From assembly GCA_964036155.1 (NCBI GenBank), contig OZ038423.1, forward strand, positions 22,211,249 to 22,275,248: DNA of 64,000 nucleotides. The letters run 5' to 3'. Made by a program: the position numbers and the translations under genes. The number at the start of each line of letters is the position of its first letter. Positions within the stretch are counted from its first letter, which is position 1. The notes below the pieces were generated by a model. It was not told the origin of the DNA. It saw nothing but the letters and a program-made list of their open reading frames with translations, and made no database searches. The stretch is from Diploscapter coronatus. Its lineage: Eukaryota; Nematoda; Chromadorea; Rhabditida; Rhabditidae. Below, one piece after another: positions 23,201 through 35,400 of the stretch.

Positions 23201-24410
23201 AAAACATCGCTAAATTTTACGTAGGAGTTATCAAGTGAGTTTTTGAAACTTGTTTGACATTTTAGTGAATGTGTGGTCGTAGCTAAATGGTTGAATTTCT
23301 GATTGTTTGGCTATCCTAGCCGCGCAAGGACTAAGGGGCCCGTGGTGTAGTGGTAACACATCCGTTTCGCAAAAGTGACGGTTGTACGGAAGATTTCGAG
23401 TTCGATTCTCGACGGGTCCAATATTTTTTTGTCTAAAACAAGATCTCAAGTTCGCCCCCACCTCGACCCCTCAGACCAAGGCCGCAACGGAATTCCGAGC
23501 ATTTTTTTTGCCAATTTTCGGAATTCCGTTCCAAAAACTTTCAAAACTTGATTCTGTTACAGTCCTGACCTAAACCAAAGGGTCTAAGAAATGTTGGTAG
23601 CGGGTAAAACCACACAAAATTAACCTAAAATCCTTTGGCTGTAACAACAAACAACAACAGTCTGTCCTCGAGCCGGGCCACTAGTTCCGTGTGGCTAGGA
23701 TAGGCCGACTGCCCCATTACGAACTGAGGGTAGCCGACCCCCACCTAGTGGGAATAAGTAGCAAATTTTTTACTTGCCATTTTAGCAAATAAACCTAGTG
23801 AAAAGCTTTTCATTTCACAAAGACTGATCAATCTGTTTTTAGAAGTTCGCCTAAAGAACAAGTAATTTCAGCGCGTTAATATTCAGCTCAGTTTTTATTT
23901 ATAAAGAATAGGTAATTCCTACTTGGAAATGAGTTCCCTGAGATTGCCCATGAGGTAGTTCTGATGTTTGACGGCTTTCTGGCAGGACTCCTGAAGTGCC
24001 GTCAGCTCTTTCAGCTTCACGATGTACTGGTCGTGAATTTTCTGAAATTATATTTTTTAAGAATATTCATCAAAATTGTTTTTCTCAAAGCAGTAATTCT
24101 ATGTTTCACAAATTAGAAAGTTGGAAGGAGTTCAATAAATTAATGCCGCTTTCAGATGATCAATAAAAATGAAAGATCTAATGATTTTCACATTATTTTC
24201 TGACAAGAACTGAACATTTTCGCTCGGAATTTATTATTCTGTTTCAACCAAGATTTTTCGATGAAATGATTCAATTTTTCATTTTATATCAAAAATGATC
24301 TAATTGTCCCCATTTAGTTACTTAATTACCTCCATTTTGGCCAATTCGTCGACTTGCGATTTCCATTGCCCCTCGAGGACGTCTGAAGGTTGTCCACCGT
24401 CGTTCGACAT
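20276..24410 (-). CDS. TMEM120: TMEM120 (TMPIT) family multi-pass membrane protein, 368 aa
   Basis: Eleven exons: 24330-24410, 23923-24041, 22901-23049, 22707-22774, 22468-22568, 21906-21959, 21763-21865, 21309-21410, 21060-21140, 20743-20808, 20276-20458; 369 codons with stop. The N-terminal third is a cytosolic coiled coil (about residues 10-125, rich in E/K/L heptads), followed by the family signature [15 protein letters not shown] and [20 protein letters not shown], then six membrane helices. [18 protein letters not shown] and the ICAL-like helix match the conserved core of TMEM120A/B, nuclear-envelope/ER proteins whose fold resembles ELOVL fatty-acid elongases and binds CoA. The HH in WVLHHYISC is the conserved membrane histidine pair. 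Length is close to vertebrate members (about 340). Intron 2 (23050-23922) carries the tRNA-like GC-rich insertion and intron 9 a nested inverted repeat. Function in worms is inferred from the family only. Confidence 0.92.
20957..21021. repeat. Nested inverted repeat in an intron of TMEM120
   Basis: AAAGTTCCC (957-965) and GAGTTCCC (969-976) are matched in reverse complement by GGGAACTC (20992-20999) and GGGAACTTT (21013-21021), forming a two-tier hairpin around a 15-nt loop. The patch is much more GC-rich than the intron around it. Confidence 0.6.
23309..23706. repeat. GC-rich SINE-like insertion bounded by inverted repeats, in TMEM120 intron 2
   Basis: GGCTATCCTAGCC at 23309-23321 and GGCTAGGATAGGCC at 23693-23706 are inverted copies with one inserted base. 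Between them lie a tRNA-like Pol III unit (23336-23420), a T7 terminator (23424-23430), a perfect 13-bp inverted repeat with AACGGAATTCCGA (23486-23498 and 23518-23530), and an A/C-rich tract AACAACAAACAACAACAG (23643-23660). A tRNA-derived head, unrelated body and simple-repeat tail is SINE architecture, but the inverted ends are not. GC-rich sequence continues to about 23755. I saw no second copy in the window. Confidence 0.55.
23336..23420 (+). tRNA. tRNA-like gene, anticodon CGC (Ala type), 13-nt insertion in anticodon loop
   Basis: Acceptor stem GGGCCCG (23336-23342) pairs with CGGGTCC (23413-23419), including a G3-U70 wobble, the alanine identity mark. D-stem GTGT/ACAC, anticodon stem TCCGT (361-365)/ACGGA (386-390), variable loop AGATT, and T-arm TCGAG-TTCGATT-CTCGA all pair perfectly. 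Anticodon CGC sits at 23368-23370 after U33. About 13 extra nt (372-384) follow position 37, the canonical site for a tRNA intron. A and B boxes are present, with T7 at 23424-23430 as Pol III terminator. It may be a functional intron-containing tRNA or a tRNA-derived SINE head. It lies antisense in intron 2 of TMEM120. Confidence 0.55.
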
Positions 24411-25375
24411 TTCGTTCGAATGTCTAAAATCGCAAAATTATAACAAAAAATCAAACGCACTTTTTAAAGAAAAATATCGCACGGTTTTCATACCGTAAGA
24501 AAAAAAACAAAAAAATCGACAATTTCGATGAGATTTATTGAAATTCGAAAAAGTAATACTGCAACAAAAACTCGAAATTTACACGATTCAAAAATGTTCA
24601 AAGGCTCATAAATTTGAAAGATTCGCGTTTTGAGAGGAAATAAGACGGCACTTTTTGGCAATGAAATTTTGAAAATACGATTTGAAAAAATAGAATAAAA
24701 GCATCTTCAAATGGAACATTTTCAGATCGTACTTTTGAAACATTGTTGAATTGGTCATTTTGCGAAGAAAAAATATGACATTCGGCAAAGTTCAATAATG
24801 AATGAATATTATGAATTCGGTCATAGCTATTTGAAAGAGTCCTTGAAACATATTATGAGCAATTAGAGAAGCACCAAATACCGTAATCCAATAATAAAAG
24901 TCTCTAGAAAAAAGCAAAATACTAGAATCTTGGCTTCTGTTTTCGAATTACGATCATAATTTACATAGTATTTTTGAAAATTGCCCGACTTCTCCAATTT
25001 GCGACCTGCAACCCGCCCCGCAAACAAGATAGCGTGTCATATTGAGAAGGTAAAGAGCATGTTTTCTTTGCCCTCTCCTCTCTCGAAAAGACGCACTATT
25101 TTCTTCTGCGGGTCGAATGGCGGACCCGCAATTAGGGTAAGTCCGAAAATTGCACCTAAATTTGACCTTCATAAATTTTCTTGAGACTAAAGACCTGAAA
25201 CACAGACAACAGAAAATAGAGCACCTTCATCAGAGAAACCTGACTAACAATAAATGGATAATGAATTTAAAGAAAGTAGTTAAAACAATAATTAATAGCC
25301 ATCTTTTGGAACAATTACCTACATTGATTGATTAAAGATTGGAGTTAATTGGTTTATTATAATTAGGGTAATTAC
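24411..25375. other. Intergenic between SLC6 and TMEM120 genes
   Basis: 965 bp, both neighbours on the minus strand. TTTATT at 25353-25358 is the likely poly(A) signal of the SLC6 gene. A GC-richer patch near 24.98-25.14 kb gives opposing open frames but no splice-supported exon. It should hold the TMEM120 promoter. Confidence 0.5.
25353..25358 (-). promoter_or_regulatory. Polyadenylation signal of the SLC6 gene
   Basis: AATAAA on the minus strand 17 nt past the TAG at 25376-25378. Confidence 0.5.
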
Positions 25376-28300
25376 CTAAATAGCAGTCTCTCTGTCGTAG
25401 TGTGGAGCTGTGTTGATTGTGGCAACGACACTCCGACTTCCGGCTCCTGGGAACGATCGGCCAGACCTGCCATCGACTGCGCTATCCGACGCAATTTCTT
25501 CCTCAGCCTGCGAATTACAAATTTGATAAATTTGAGTATCGAAAATTTGAAATTGAGTTAGAAGGCGTTTTCCATAAGATTTAAAAAAAAAAATTAATTT
25601 TAGGATAGAATATTATTCTTGGTATGTATTTGTAACTTTCAGTAAATAAAAAACATCGACGTGGATTTTAAAATAAACAAAAAATTCTGAAACATACAGG
25701 CGCAGGTGTAGCGACAACTTCAACTTCGGGAGGCAAAAGCAATCGACGAGCTTCGGGAATTTGTAGAGGGAAATGCTCGGCGCGATGAATAGCCAGTGCA
25801 GGACCCCACGCATCGTCCGGATTCAGGACACTCGTCCATTTCTTAAAATTACATGTACATTTCAAATAAAACGTATGTTTCAGGCAAATCTCAAAACCTG
25901 CGATATGTCGACTCCAATGTTTTTAGCATGTGAATTGATCATACAACAAATAAAATAAGCAGAATTTTCAAACACTCGAAAACTTTTCAAATGGTTAGTT
26001 TGATCGCTTTTAGAAAATTCATCTTTGAAAATTCCAAGTTCCCTAGTCTACAATAAAGGAAAATATTGCTTGACTTCTTGCATTCTCTCTTATATAAAAC
26101 ATCGTACATCAAGAAAGTTCATACTTAAAATTCGCGTTTAAAAGATTTCTAATAATTTACAGGTCCTCAAACAATAGTGAACCCTTTATACTTCTTACCA
26201 ATAAAATTAAAACTACTCACCCTAGCGAAAGATCCCTTTGCCAGGCAGATTTGAATAATGGCTGTGACAAGGACTATAGCCAGGGAGATGAGTGAAAGAA
26301 CCCATCCGAGAATGTTCGTCCAATAGGGGAATACGTACGACTCATAGTGCAACTCGACCCAATCTTGCCACAGGAAGCATAATGTCGCCTGAAAATTGGA
26401 ATTATCAGAAACTTCGAAAATCTGCTTTTATAAACTATTCCGTCTAAAAAATTGAATATCTTTGATTTGTGTTAATCTATAGTTTCTATTTTATTGAATT
26501 ATGAATATGCAATCGTAGTAATGCAGAGGAAAATGATGTGAATGATTGATTCGATGAAACACAGATATTTTCAAATCCTTTCAGATTGAAAAAGTCTCAC
26601 CAAGTAGGTCAGCGGACAGATGAATTTGAAAAGGATCTTCCATAGCATGTAGCCTGGCGGATAGAAACCCGTTATCCATTTGATATTATCCAGCAGATTG
26701 TCTACGCCATAGACCTAAATAATATTCATTAAATCGCAAAAAAACATATTTCAACAAATTTCATGAAACTAATGGTCTAGAAATGTGTTGCGAAGATGAA
26801 GCAACTTTTAAAAATAGGAAATAGCATGTTTCGAAAAAATCACATAAATAAAGAAATATAGTTAGGTTAGTGCTTTCTTTTTTGCATTTTGTAAGAATCT
26901 ACCCAATTGATAGCCATAATTTCTAGGAAGGCGATGACGATCAGTGGCCAGGTCAGGACGAATTTTGACAGCAGAAGTAACCAGTAAATTCCAGGCTGAA
27001 AATTGAAATTTCACGAAAAATCAAGAAAAGAGCATGAAAAATTGAGATAAAAAGCATTTCTTGTAGTTAATGAACAGAACGCAACGACCAAAGAAAGCTG
27101 AATTTACCGATAGGCAGAATGGGATACTGAAGAGCATGAAAACGGCACAGACAGTCGTCAGAACGTGTCGTCGATTGCGTCGAAGTCGCTCGGGGAACTC
27201 GTCGCAAATCGACGAAACCATCGTTTCCACCTGAAAAACATCGAATTTGCAGGTATGTTCCAAATTCTTTCGAGCATTTGATGAAAAGACGTGTGAATAA
27301 TGCAATCTAAATTGGATGGCAGGTAGCTTGAACAATAAAATAAAAAATCAAATACGCTTCAAGCTTTCTTTTCCCACTTTAAAAATGTTATTTGGCAATT
27401 GTCCATGGTCTTTCGCACAACTTATAAAAATCCTGAGTCCCGATTTAACCCAAAAATTCAATATACATGACTGAATTTCTTACCAAGAAAACTTCGGTGG
27501 TGTGAATTGACAGTAAAAGCATGGCGAAGAACATGATCGAGTAGACCGGAGCGACGGGGACACCTGCTAACGCTTCTGCCAGAAAGACGAACACCAAGTG
27601 GACACCGTCTGAAATAATCAGTAAAAATAAATCGTTACTGTAGCATTTCTATTTTAAATGGATACTGTACCTTGAAAAAAGTCTACAAAAAAGAATCTTT
27701 AAAAAAATGAAAATTTACCCCGAATATAGAACTTGTCGAGTTCGATGGAGAATTCGAAGCAGGTGAATCCGATCGCGGCAAACGTCAACACGCAACAGAC
27801 GATCGACATGAAAAAGTCGACGAACATGATTAACCAAATGTCCCTGAAAATGTTGAAATTCTGATCAATTTAGCAAAATTTATTTGATTTCGTGACTTTT
27901 CTGGAAAGCGTGATAATTTTATTTAAAAAAAGTTGATTAAATTTTCCAAAATATCTTTACATTTTGTGTATGCAAAATAAGCTTCAAAGTTCGACTTTTC
28001 TGTAAGTGGTGTTGAATAGCTGTAGAAAATCTCTTGCTTTCCAATTTAGCAGATTTGTGGAGCCTACTTGAAGACGTTGTTGTGGAATCGGCTGTAACTG
28101 GCGATGGTGATCCATCCTCCCGCGCAGCACGAAATCGAATAGAACGCTTGAACGGCGGCCTCGCCCCACACCTAAAACAATTGAAAATAAAAGAAAGAAA
28201 AACTGGCTGAATTAGATTTCAAAAAATTCGAATAAATGGTGCAAGAAACACAAATGAATGATGATCAGAGATAGTCAGTCTTTTTTCTAATAAATTCTGC

Positions 28301-31300
28301 AAAGTTCAGCTCAAATAGGTTGAAGAATGTCTCACAAGTTAGACATTAATGCAAATTTTGCAATTGTTATGATACAATACTCGGTCGGTTTAAATTCGAT
28401 AGATCTATCCGATAGTATTTCAAGAACTATTTAGCTTAACTGCTTTGATAAATTTCAAAATTATTTCATATGGAAATAAAATTTCTCAAAAATGCTAACA
28501 AAGTTTTCTCATAACTGAGAATACGAAAAGAAAATCAGACCTTGGGATCCTTGAGAACGTTCCAATCGGGTTTGCTGAAGTAGAGCAGAGCCTGGATGGA
28601 GCCGTCCAAAGTGAGCAGTCGAATCAGCAACACGGTCAGGATTATGAACGGACCAATCACGCACAGATACATGAACTGAAGCATATTCTTTTAGAAAATT
28701 TCAGAAACTACGAGTTTCAAAATCTAGTGAAAAATGCATATTTTCAGTGATCATGATGTAGGCAGTGAGTACGAGGTGCCTAATCAACTTTCAAAATGAT
28801 TATTTGGCAATGCAACACACATCAAGAACTAATGAATGGAAAAAGCTTTCTTTCTTTGTTCTAATTAGGTAAGAATTATTTCAGCCTATTTTCTATTCAT
28901 ATGCTTCACACACATAGCTAGGTATTTTCTATGAAAGAAAGAAATACCTTTCCGCTCGATTTGACTCCCTGAAAGAGACAGAGGAAGACGAAAATCCAGA
29001 CGATGAGGATGCAGATGCCCAGGTACCAGTTCAGGGTGCCGATTTTATCGAAACCGTCGGACAACATCAATACGTCATTGCTGGAAAAGTATAATAAAAT
29101 CGAAAGAATGTTTCAACGATATGAATAAATAGAATAAGATCTCAATGGTAAAAATGACAATGTCGATTTTATTTCGAGTAGGCCATTTGATTTAAAATAA
29201 GTTTTAAAATTCCTCTCATCAGAATTAAATTCAAGTCCAACTGTTTTCTAAATATATGAGAAATTTATCGAACGTTTGTGACGATCGTGTACGTTTCAGA
29301 ATCACTTCAAATTTAGCTCCTTTAACTCCTATCTAATCCATGCGATATTATCGAATAAAGCTTAAAAATAGGGGGGAAAAACTGACTGAAAGAATCTGAG
29401 ACTGGGAATGGAGTTTTGGTCGGGCAAATTGACGATGAGCGTCATGTTTGCATTGGGCATCGACACCACACACGAGCCGTTCAGCAGCAGCGTCCCGTTC
29501 GCTTCCGTGCACGATATTCGAGTTCCCAGAGTGCAGTCTGGAAAAGGGAGCAATTTTTGAAATTTCATTCATAGAGCCTATTTCAGATTCAAAAATTACT
29601 CAAGAAAATTACGAAAGGGTAGCTTTATCGCTTTTTCCGAAAGAATCGATTACGCTTTAAAATATCAATATTCTGGAAAGATTATTCGGACGAACTTGTG
29701 TCACAAGCACAAATCACAAAATAAAGGAAATTTATTTTACTAGTGTTCTTTGAAATCTATCTATTTTTAAACTGTCGATATTTAGAAAAGTTAGTCAGAC
29801 GAATCGATTTGAAGGGTTCATTTGCTTTAACAGAATAACTTAAACAAAGTTCCCTTTCAATAGTAAATTCCTCCGAAAAGAAAGTTAGAAAGCCTTACTT
29901 TGTCCTGTCCAGGAATTTGCGCAGTTGGACCAGGGCAGAGAGAAGCTGACGGAATTGATCAAGTAGAAGAGCGACCAGCCGGAGATCAGGTTGAAGTAGA
30001 TCGCGAACACAGCGCTCAGCAAGACAGAGGCTATGCCGATTCCCTGGAATTGAAAATTCGAAAAACCATTTGAAGCGTTGAATAAGTTTCAAACGAAAGT
30101 TAAATAAAACATTGAATGAATTTTAGCGATACTGTCATTCGGTAGTGAAGCAAAAATAAAAGATCCGAAAAACTAGATATTTTGATAATTTTCATGAACC
30201 TCAGTGGATGTGTATTGCTCAATGAATGCTTCAAAAATTCACAATAAACAATAAATAAAATATTAAATAACCCCTCAATAGTCCCTTCTTTTGGTAGCTG
30301 AGTTGTAATACGGAAAATCCTTACCTTGAACAACGGGACGACTTTCCACACCGTAATCGCTGCCAAGGACGAGAATTGTCCTAGTACCAATTCCATGAAG
30401 AAAATCGGCAGAACGGCGATAAGAAGCACTATCAAGTAGGGCACGAGGAAGGCAGCGCCACCGTTTTGAAACACCAGAAATGGAAAACGCCATAGGTTTC
30501 CTAAAATACAATTTTCAGAATAACATAATAAAAATATAAAACTAAAAGAAGTTGCTATGACAATTCGTCAAAATCTTTGAATCCTACCTATTCCAGAAGT
30601 AAAACCAATCGCAGCCAAGGTGTATTCAATCTTGTTGGACCAGTTTCCTGAAAGATCGATTCTGCTAAACTTAAAAAAAATAAATAAAGGCAACCTCGAA
30701 TACGATTTTCATCGCCGGTTCCGTGCGTGTCCTCGAACGGATACTCGATGTCGCCCTCGCGAGCGTAGGCGGGCAGTTTGGCATCGAACTGAAGGGAAAA
30801 AACTTAGAAAAATTGCTTGATCGAGGTTTTAGAAAAACAAATGAGATTATAGATGAAATTTCGACGCTAGTTTTTTGAAGTTTTGAAATAAAAATATCAA
30901 GGGGAGAGTTCATTCACTAGTGAGAAAAGATAAAAGTGATAGCATTATGGAAAAGCATGACTGATAAATCACGAAAATAGGTCATCAACAACCACGACGA
31001 TCACGTTTCACTACTCACGATTAGTGCGTGACCGATTGCCAACTTGCAAGGAATATGTTTCAGCTTTTAGGAAGAAATAGTTGATTCGTATCATTTCTAA
31101 TAGAACCAAAATTGCAAGGCTGATGAAAATTTTCAAATAAGCCTTAATTTGAAAGGAAATGAGGATATCGTTTAGGAAGTTCAATACTCCAAAGAGGAAT
31201 TTATTACTTTTACCCAAATAAAAAATTTGAAAAATGAAAATATAAACAGAAAAAAATTCTACCTGTTTGATGAAGGGCGGATACAGCGAGTAGTCGATGT

Positions 31301-31649
31301 TCTTTTCCGAGTTCTCGCCTCTGAAAAAATATGAAACTGATAACGAGATTTGGAAAATCGATAAGTTTTTTTATCAGTTTCACAGATTTGCATTGATCTT
31401 GACAAAGTTATGTTAATTGTTATGGATTTTAGCTAATTTTATCAGTAACTTAACTGATATACTGATACTGATAAAAGCTTGGACGAAGCGATATTTTAAT
31501 GAATTTTCAGTTGTAAAAAGCGTATTTTCCTGAAGAATATTCAAATTTCGGGGATTTTGAATCAAGAAAATTTCATAATTCTACCTGGAAACGGTTCGCC
31601 TCGGTCCGACATGCTCGGGGATGCTGTGTGCCTGACTGCTGATCGACAT
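25376..31649 (-). CDS. SLC6-family (SNF) sodium-coupled transporter, 714 aa
   Basis: Eighteen exons: 31585-31649, 31263-31320, 30695-30788, 30588-30647, 30325-30500, 29899-30043, 29387-29537, 28948-29080, 28541-28675, 28068-28171, 27719-27843, 27484-27608, 27108-27230, 26903-26995, 26601-26714, 26221-26388, 25698-25841, 25376-25507; 715 codons with stop. Twelve membrane helices fit the family. TM1 carries [10 protein letters not shown], with Gly where monoamine transporters have Asp, so a monoamine substrate is unlikely. EL2 has a cysteine pair and NxS/T sites (NCT, NGT, NGS, NMT). TM6 has [11 protein letters not shown]8 reads [12 protein letters not shown], where most members have a conserved LDSQF, so a Na+ site may be altered. 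The C-terminus ends ETAI, a class I PDZ-ligand pattern. A 7-codon upstream ORF (31729-31752) precedes the start. Substrate and exact SNF ortholog are unknown. Confidence 0.92.
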
Positions 31650-32410
31650 TCCCTTCGATCAGATTCAGCTCCGCGTCAATCGTCGACCCGTCAAAAATCC
31701 CGATCGATTTTCGTCAAAGCCAGGCAAATCACGCCAAATCTTCGGATGGCATTCCTGAAAATCGCTATTTTATCGAAAAACAACGGTATTACACGTCGTA
31801 TAGTGGCACTTACGCAAGGAGACAAGGGAAAAAGAAAGAATGAAGAAAGAGAGAAAACAATGTAAATTCGCCCGAAATACTACACTCGCTAGATGAGGAG
31901 AAAATGAGAACAGGGTGGTCAGATAAAGGCGGAGAAATAGCGAGTGATCAGAAGAGGAGACAAAGAAAAGGAATAGTGGAGCAAAGAGACGCGCCATCGA
32001 GCGAGCGTCGCTTCTCACGTGAGGTTCCCTGGGGACAGACAGAGAGCTGTTTGGTGCCAATATTTGACCTCTGCTCAGATTAGCAAACAACCATGCCCAT
32101 TAATTCGAAAAGTGATCTCTAAATAAAACTACTAAGCTGGATAGCTCTCGAAGATTTAGAAAAGAAAAGGATCTTCACCATGTTCAATTTCGGAAGAAAA
32201 CCGTGCTAATTTGTTTTACGAGAAAAAACAATTACCGAAATAAATAGTGATATAATGAAACAATTTCTGTCCTTCGGGGAGAGATGTGATAAAATTAATT
32301 CGATTTTTGTAAGTGTGTAGAGGGTAAGATGCAACATTTTAAAGTAGCGAAAGAAAAATATTCAATAATAGGAAAATTTTTCGAAAAATCCTTATCACCC
32401 TCGTCTTTCA
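31650..32410. promoter_or_regulatory. Shared upstream region of two divergent genes
   Basis: 760 bp between the start codons of the SLC6 gene (-) and the 380-aa protein gene (+). It contains the SLC6 5' UTR with an acceptor-like TTTTCAG just upstream of 31754 (so a 5' UTR intron is likely), a short upstream ORF (31729-31752) and a palindromic E-box CTCACGTGAG at 32014-32023, central to the region. Purine-rich plus-strand DNA fills 31.80-31.99 kb. Shared regulation is inference. Confidence 0.45.
32014..32023. promoter_or_regulatory. Palindromic E-box (CACGTG)
   Basis: CTCACGTGAG, a 10-bp perfect palindrome containing the bHLH-type CACGTG core, about midway between two divergent start codons (365 and 388 bp away). 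Binding is not shown. Confidence 0.35.
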
Positions 32411-35400
32411 ATGAAGCCGGCCGGAAGAAAAGATGGGGCAGCCGGCGACCCCGATGAAATTAAACCTGGGCGATACGATCAAGGTACGAGCTGTGGGAAA
32501 AGTCGAAAATTTTCCACCAAAAACAAAGTCGAATAAGAACACTCGCAAAATTAAAATCGGCGCCATTTTTCGTTTTTCGTTGTTCGTCGTTGAATTTTTC
32601 ATGGTTTTTGCGTTAATTATCGACCTAATTGGCCAATTATCGTAATTTCAGCGTGCAAAATGTTCCGAAACAAGACTACGCCTCTGGTGGCGAACATCAA
32701 AAGTGGTGGGTTTGAAAATTGTAGTGATTTGTCTTCTTTTTTCTTAAAAATCTTTTTTTCAGAAAACAAAGATGTGGCGCTTGTCTACGCGACGATGCTG
32801 GCGCTGATTCAGAAGGGACTGCAGAAGGACGTCATCCAGGAGACGAAACCGATCTTACCTGCCATTTTGACCACCTCGAACCGAAATTTGCCAGAGCCGA
32901 TGGAAGAAGGTCTGGGTTCGGGTAAAAAGTTAACAAAAAGAGGGCTTGTAGACAAGGAATTTTGAGTCACGATCAAAATTTTGAAGGCTTGTTTAGGGGA
33001 AGCACGAGAAAAATTGAAAATTTATGTTTCAAAAATTTCAACGTAAAATGGTTGAAATGAACAGTGTTCGGATCCTCTATTGAAAACCAGGTAAAATATG
33101 AACTCCATTTTCAGAGAATCTCGGAGGCTCGGAACATCCCGAAATCGTGTCTCTGAACTCGCGACAGGTGAATCGGCAGAACGATACTCTGCCTGGGAGC
33201 CCCTCCCCTTCGCAGGTAACGATCAGTGAATGCATAATGACGAGGATGTGGCCTATGTTTTCCTATCTTTCTGTTTTTCCTCGCTCTATCGCATCAGTAT
33301 CTAGCACACGTCTTCATGCAATCATTTCATTTACAAACAGATAAAGAGCTATCTCAGGTGCAGTCCAAACCCGCTCTGCTCACCTCGTCTCTAGGTCCGA
33401 ATCGATCGAATCGACTCTCCCCGACCCGTAGCACTTCGGCTGTATCTGGAGTGTCCAGAGTGTCCAGGGTCTCGAACGCGTCCAATGTGTCGGTTGGTTT
33501 GGATTGTTTATTTCTCGGAAATTTAAAGAATATGTTCTAGCAAAATGCAAACCTTCCGTTGGACTAGAACTTTTACCTGGAGAATTAAAATTTTCTTGAC
33601 ACTTATAATCGTTTCTATAAAGAATCGTAATCTGGAGGATAGACTGCGATTTGATCAATGAGGAACATAACTGAACAAAACGTTGACCCTTTCTGAGAAG
33701 CGTATCGGGAATTTTTCTATGTGAATTATTCGTTTCAGCGTCGCAGCCGTTGCCCTGCGAATAACATGAAGCTCAGCACGTGGAGAGATTTCGACGCCCA
33801 GCTCGTTCAGCACTCAAAGTACGGGCATATATTTTTCTCCTAATTTATTGAATTTTCAAAATTATTGATTTTCAGAGATCTGATTTCGAACAACGTGAGC
33901 CTCCAAACGGTGGTCGCTCAGCACAAGTCCTTCTGGAAGAAACTCACCAACACTTGCTGCCAGGCTACGGTTTGTTCATCATATTCTATTTTCTGATGTA
34001 TCAAGAATGAAGTTTTGAAATTCTGAAAATTTTTCTTTGTACATGTGAAAGAACTTAGCTATCGATCAATTTCATCCGATCTCTGTTTACTTGTTCTTTT
34101 TTAAGCATATCGATTTTTTTAAAATTTAATACGATGGCAAAATTTGCATTTCAGACCCGAAACAATCAGCACCAGCGCCTTATGGTGGAATTCACGATGA
34201 AACTCGTGCGTGCCTACGAGTTCCTCATGCTGTGCGGGGTCGATGTGAGATTTTCAGAGATTTATTTTTATTTTTAGCAATGGATGATACGGAAAAGCTG
34301 CTGAATGTTTCAATTTTCCTTATTAGTTTCTAGACAAGTATTAAATAATGCATGAAGAATATAGTCTGGCAAATAATTTAAAGCTTCAGGAAATCTGCAC
34401 TCAGCCACTGGATCTGTTCAACGTGGCGATCTCGAAATTTGTCGTGCGCCCTTCATCTCTCTACGCGTCTAGTCTCAGCTGGATTCAAGCTAAGGAGGTA
34501 GGAGGATTACTGTAATTTGAAAAATTCAATGAAGTTTTATTGGCTTTGAAGGAAATCTTCAGGTATTTTTACTTTCGAAATAAAGATTGAAATATTGTGG
34601 ACATCCGATTAACGGATGAAAATGAGATAACGCATTTTCTATACGCACAAAAATGAGAATTTTTCACACCAAATCTGCTTATTGCTGCATGCGTTCTTTC
34701 TTTTTCTCTACTCTTTTTTTACCAATTCCGTAAGACAATGTGTATGTTCTTAATATACACTCGTTTATTTTTGCGCATGTAAAAATACGCCATTTTCCAT
34801 TTTCATCAAGTAAACGGAAGTTCAAAATATCAGATTATCGTAGATGAGCATTTTTCCGCAATGAACGCGCGAGGAAAAACAGGAAGAAATGGTCAGAGAT
34901 AGTATGCGAGAGAGACAACAATAGAAAACCGCAGTTTGGCCTAAAATTTTTCTTCCTATTTTTATGCTCCGCTCATTTCTTCGCGATCTCTACAGAAACA
35001 ATTCGCGTCACCGAAAATCTGATAGAATTTTTATATCCCAGATTTTCCACACGATCATCGACTCAGTGAACTCGTTCAGCACTGTCCTGCAGGTCAACAC
35101 TGTCTTTGCAGAGCTCAGTGCGAGGTATTGTGTTTTTTCAACTAAATTTAACAAATCAAGAAGAATCGATGTGAGAAAACGATGCTTAGAGATTTCTCAT
35201 CATTTATTCTAAACTTGTATGAATATGATCTTGGATTTTCTTATTTTTAGAGAAGTTTCGGTTTATCGTACCAATTTGATTAGGAAGTTTCTTCAATATT
35301 TTTGAACCTTACCTGAAGAAAGATTTTTTCTTGCAAGTGACTATTCTTTTCCAGATTCGCCTCAACGTGGGCTGAAAAATCGGACGACTACAAGGGCTAT

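Noticed and set aside
32433..32645. ATG at 32433 as start of the 380-aa protein
   Set aside because: Its frame leaves exon 1 in phase 0 and does not match the phase needed by exon 2. The ATG at 32411 gives a continuous frame through all exons.
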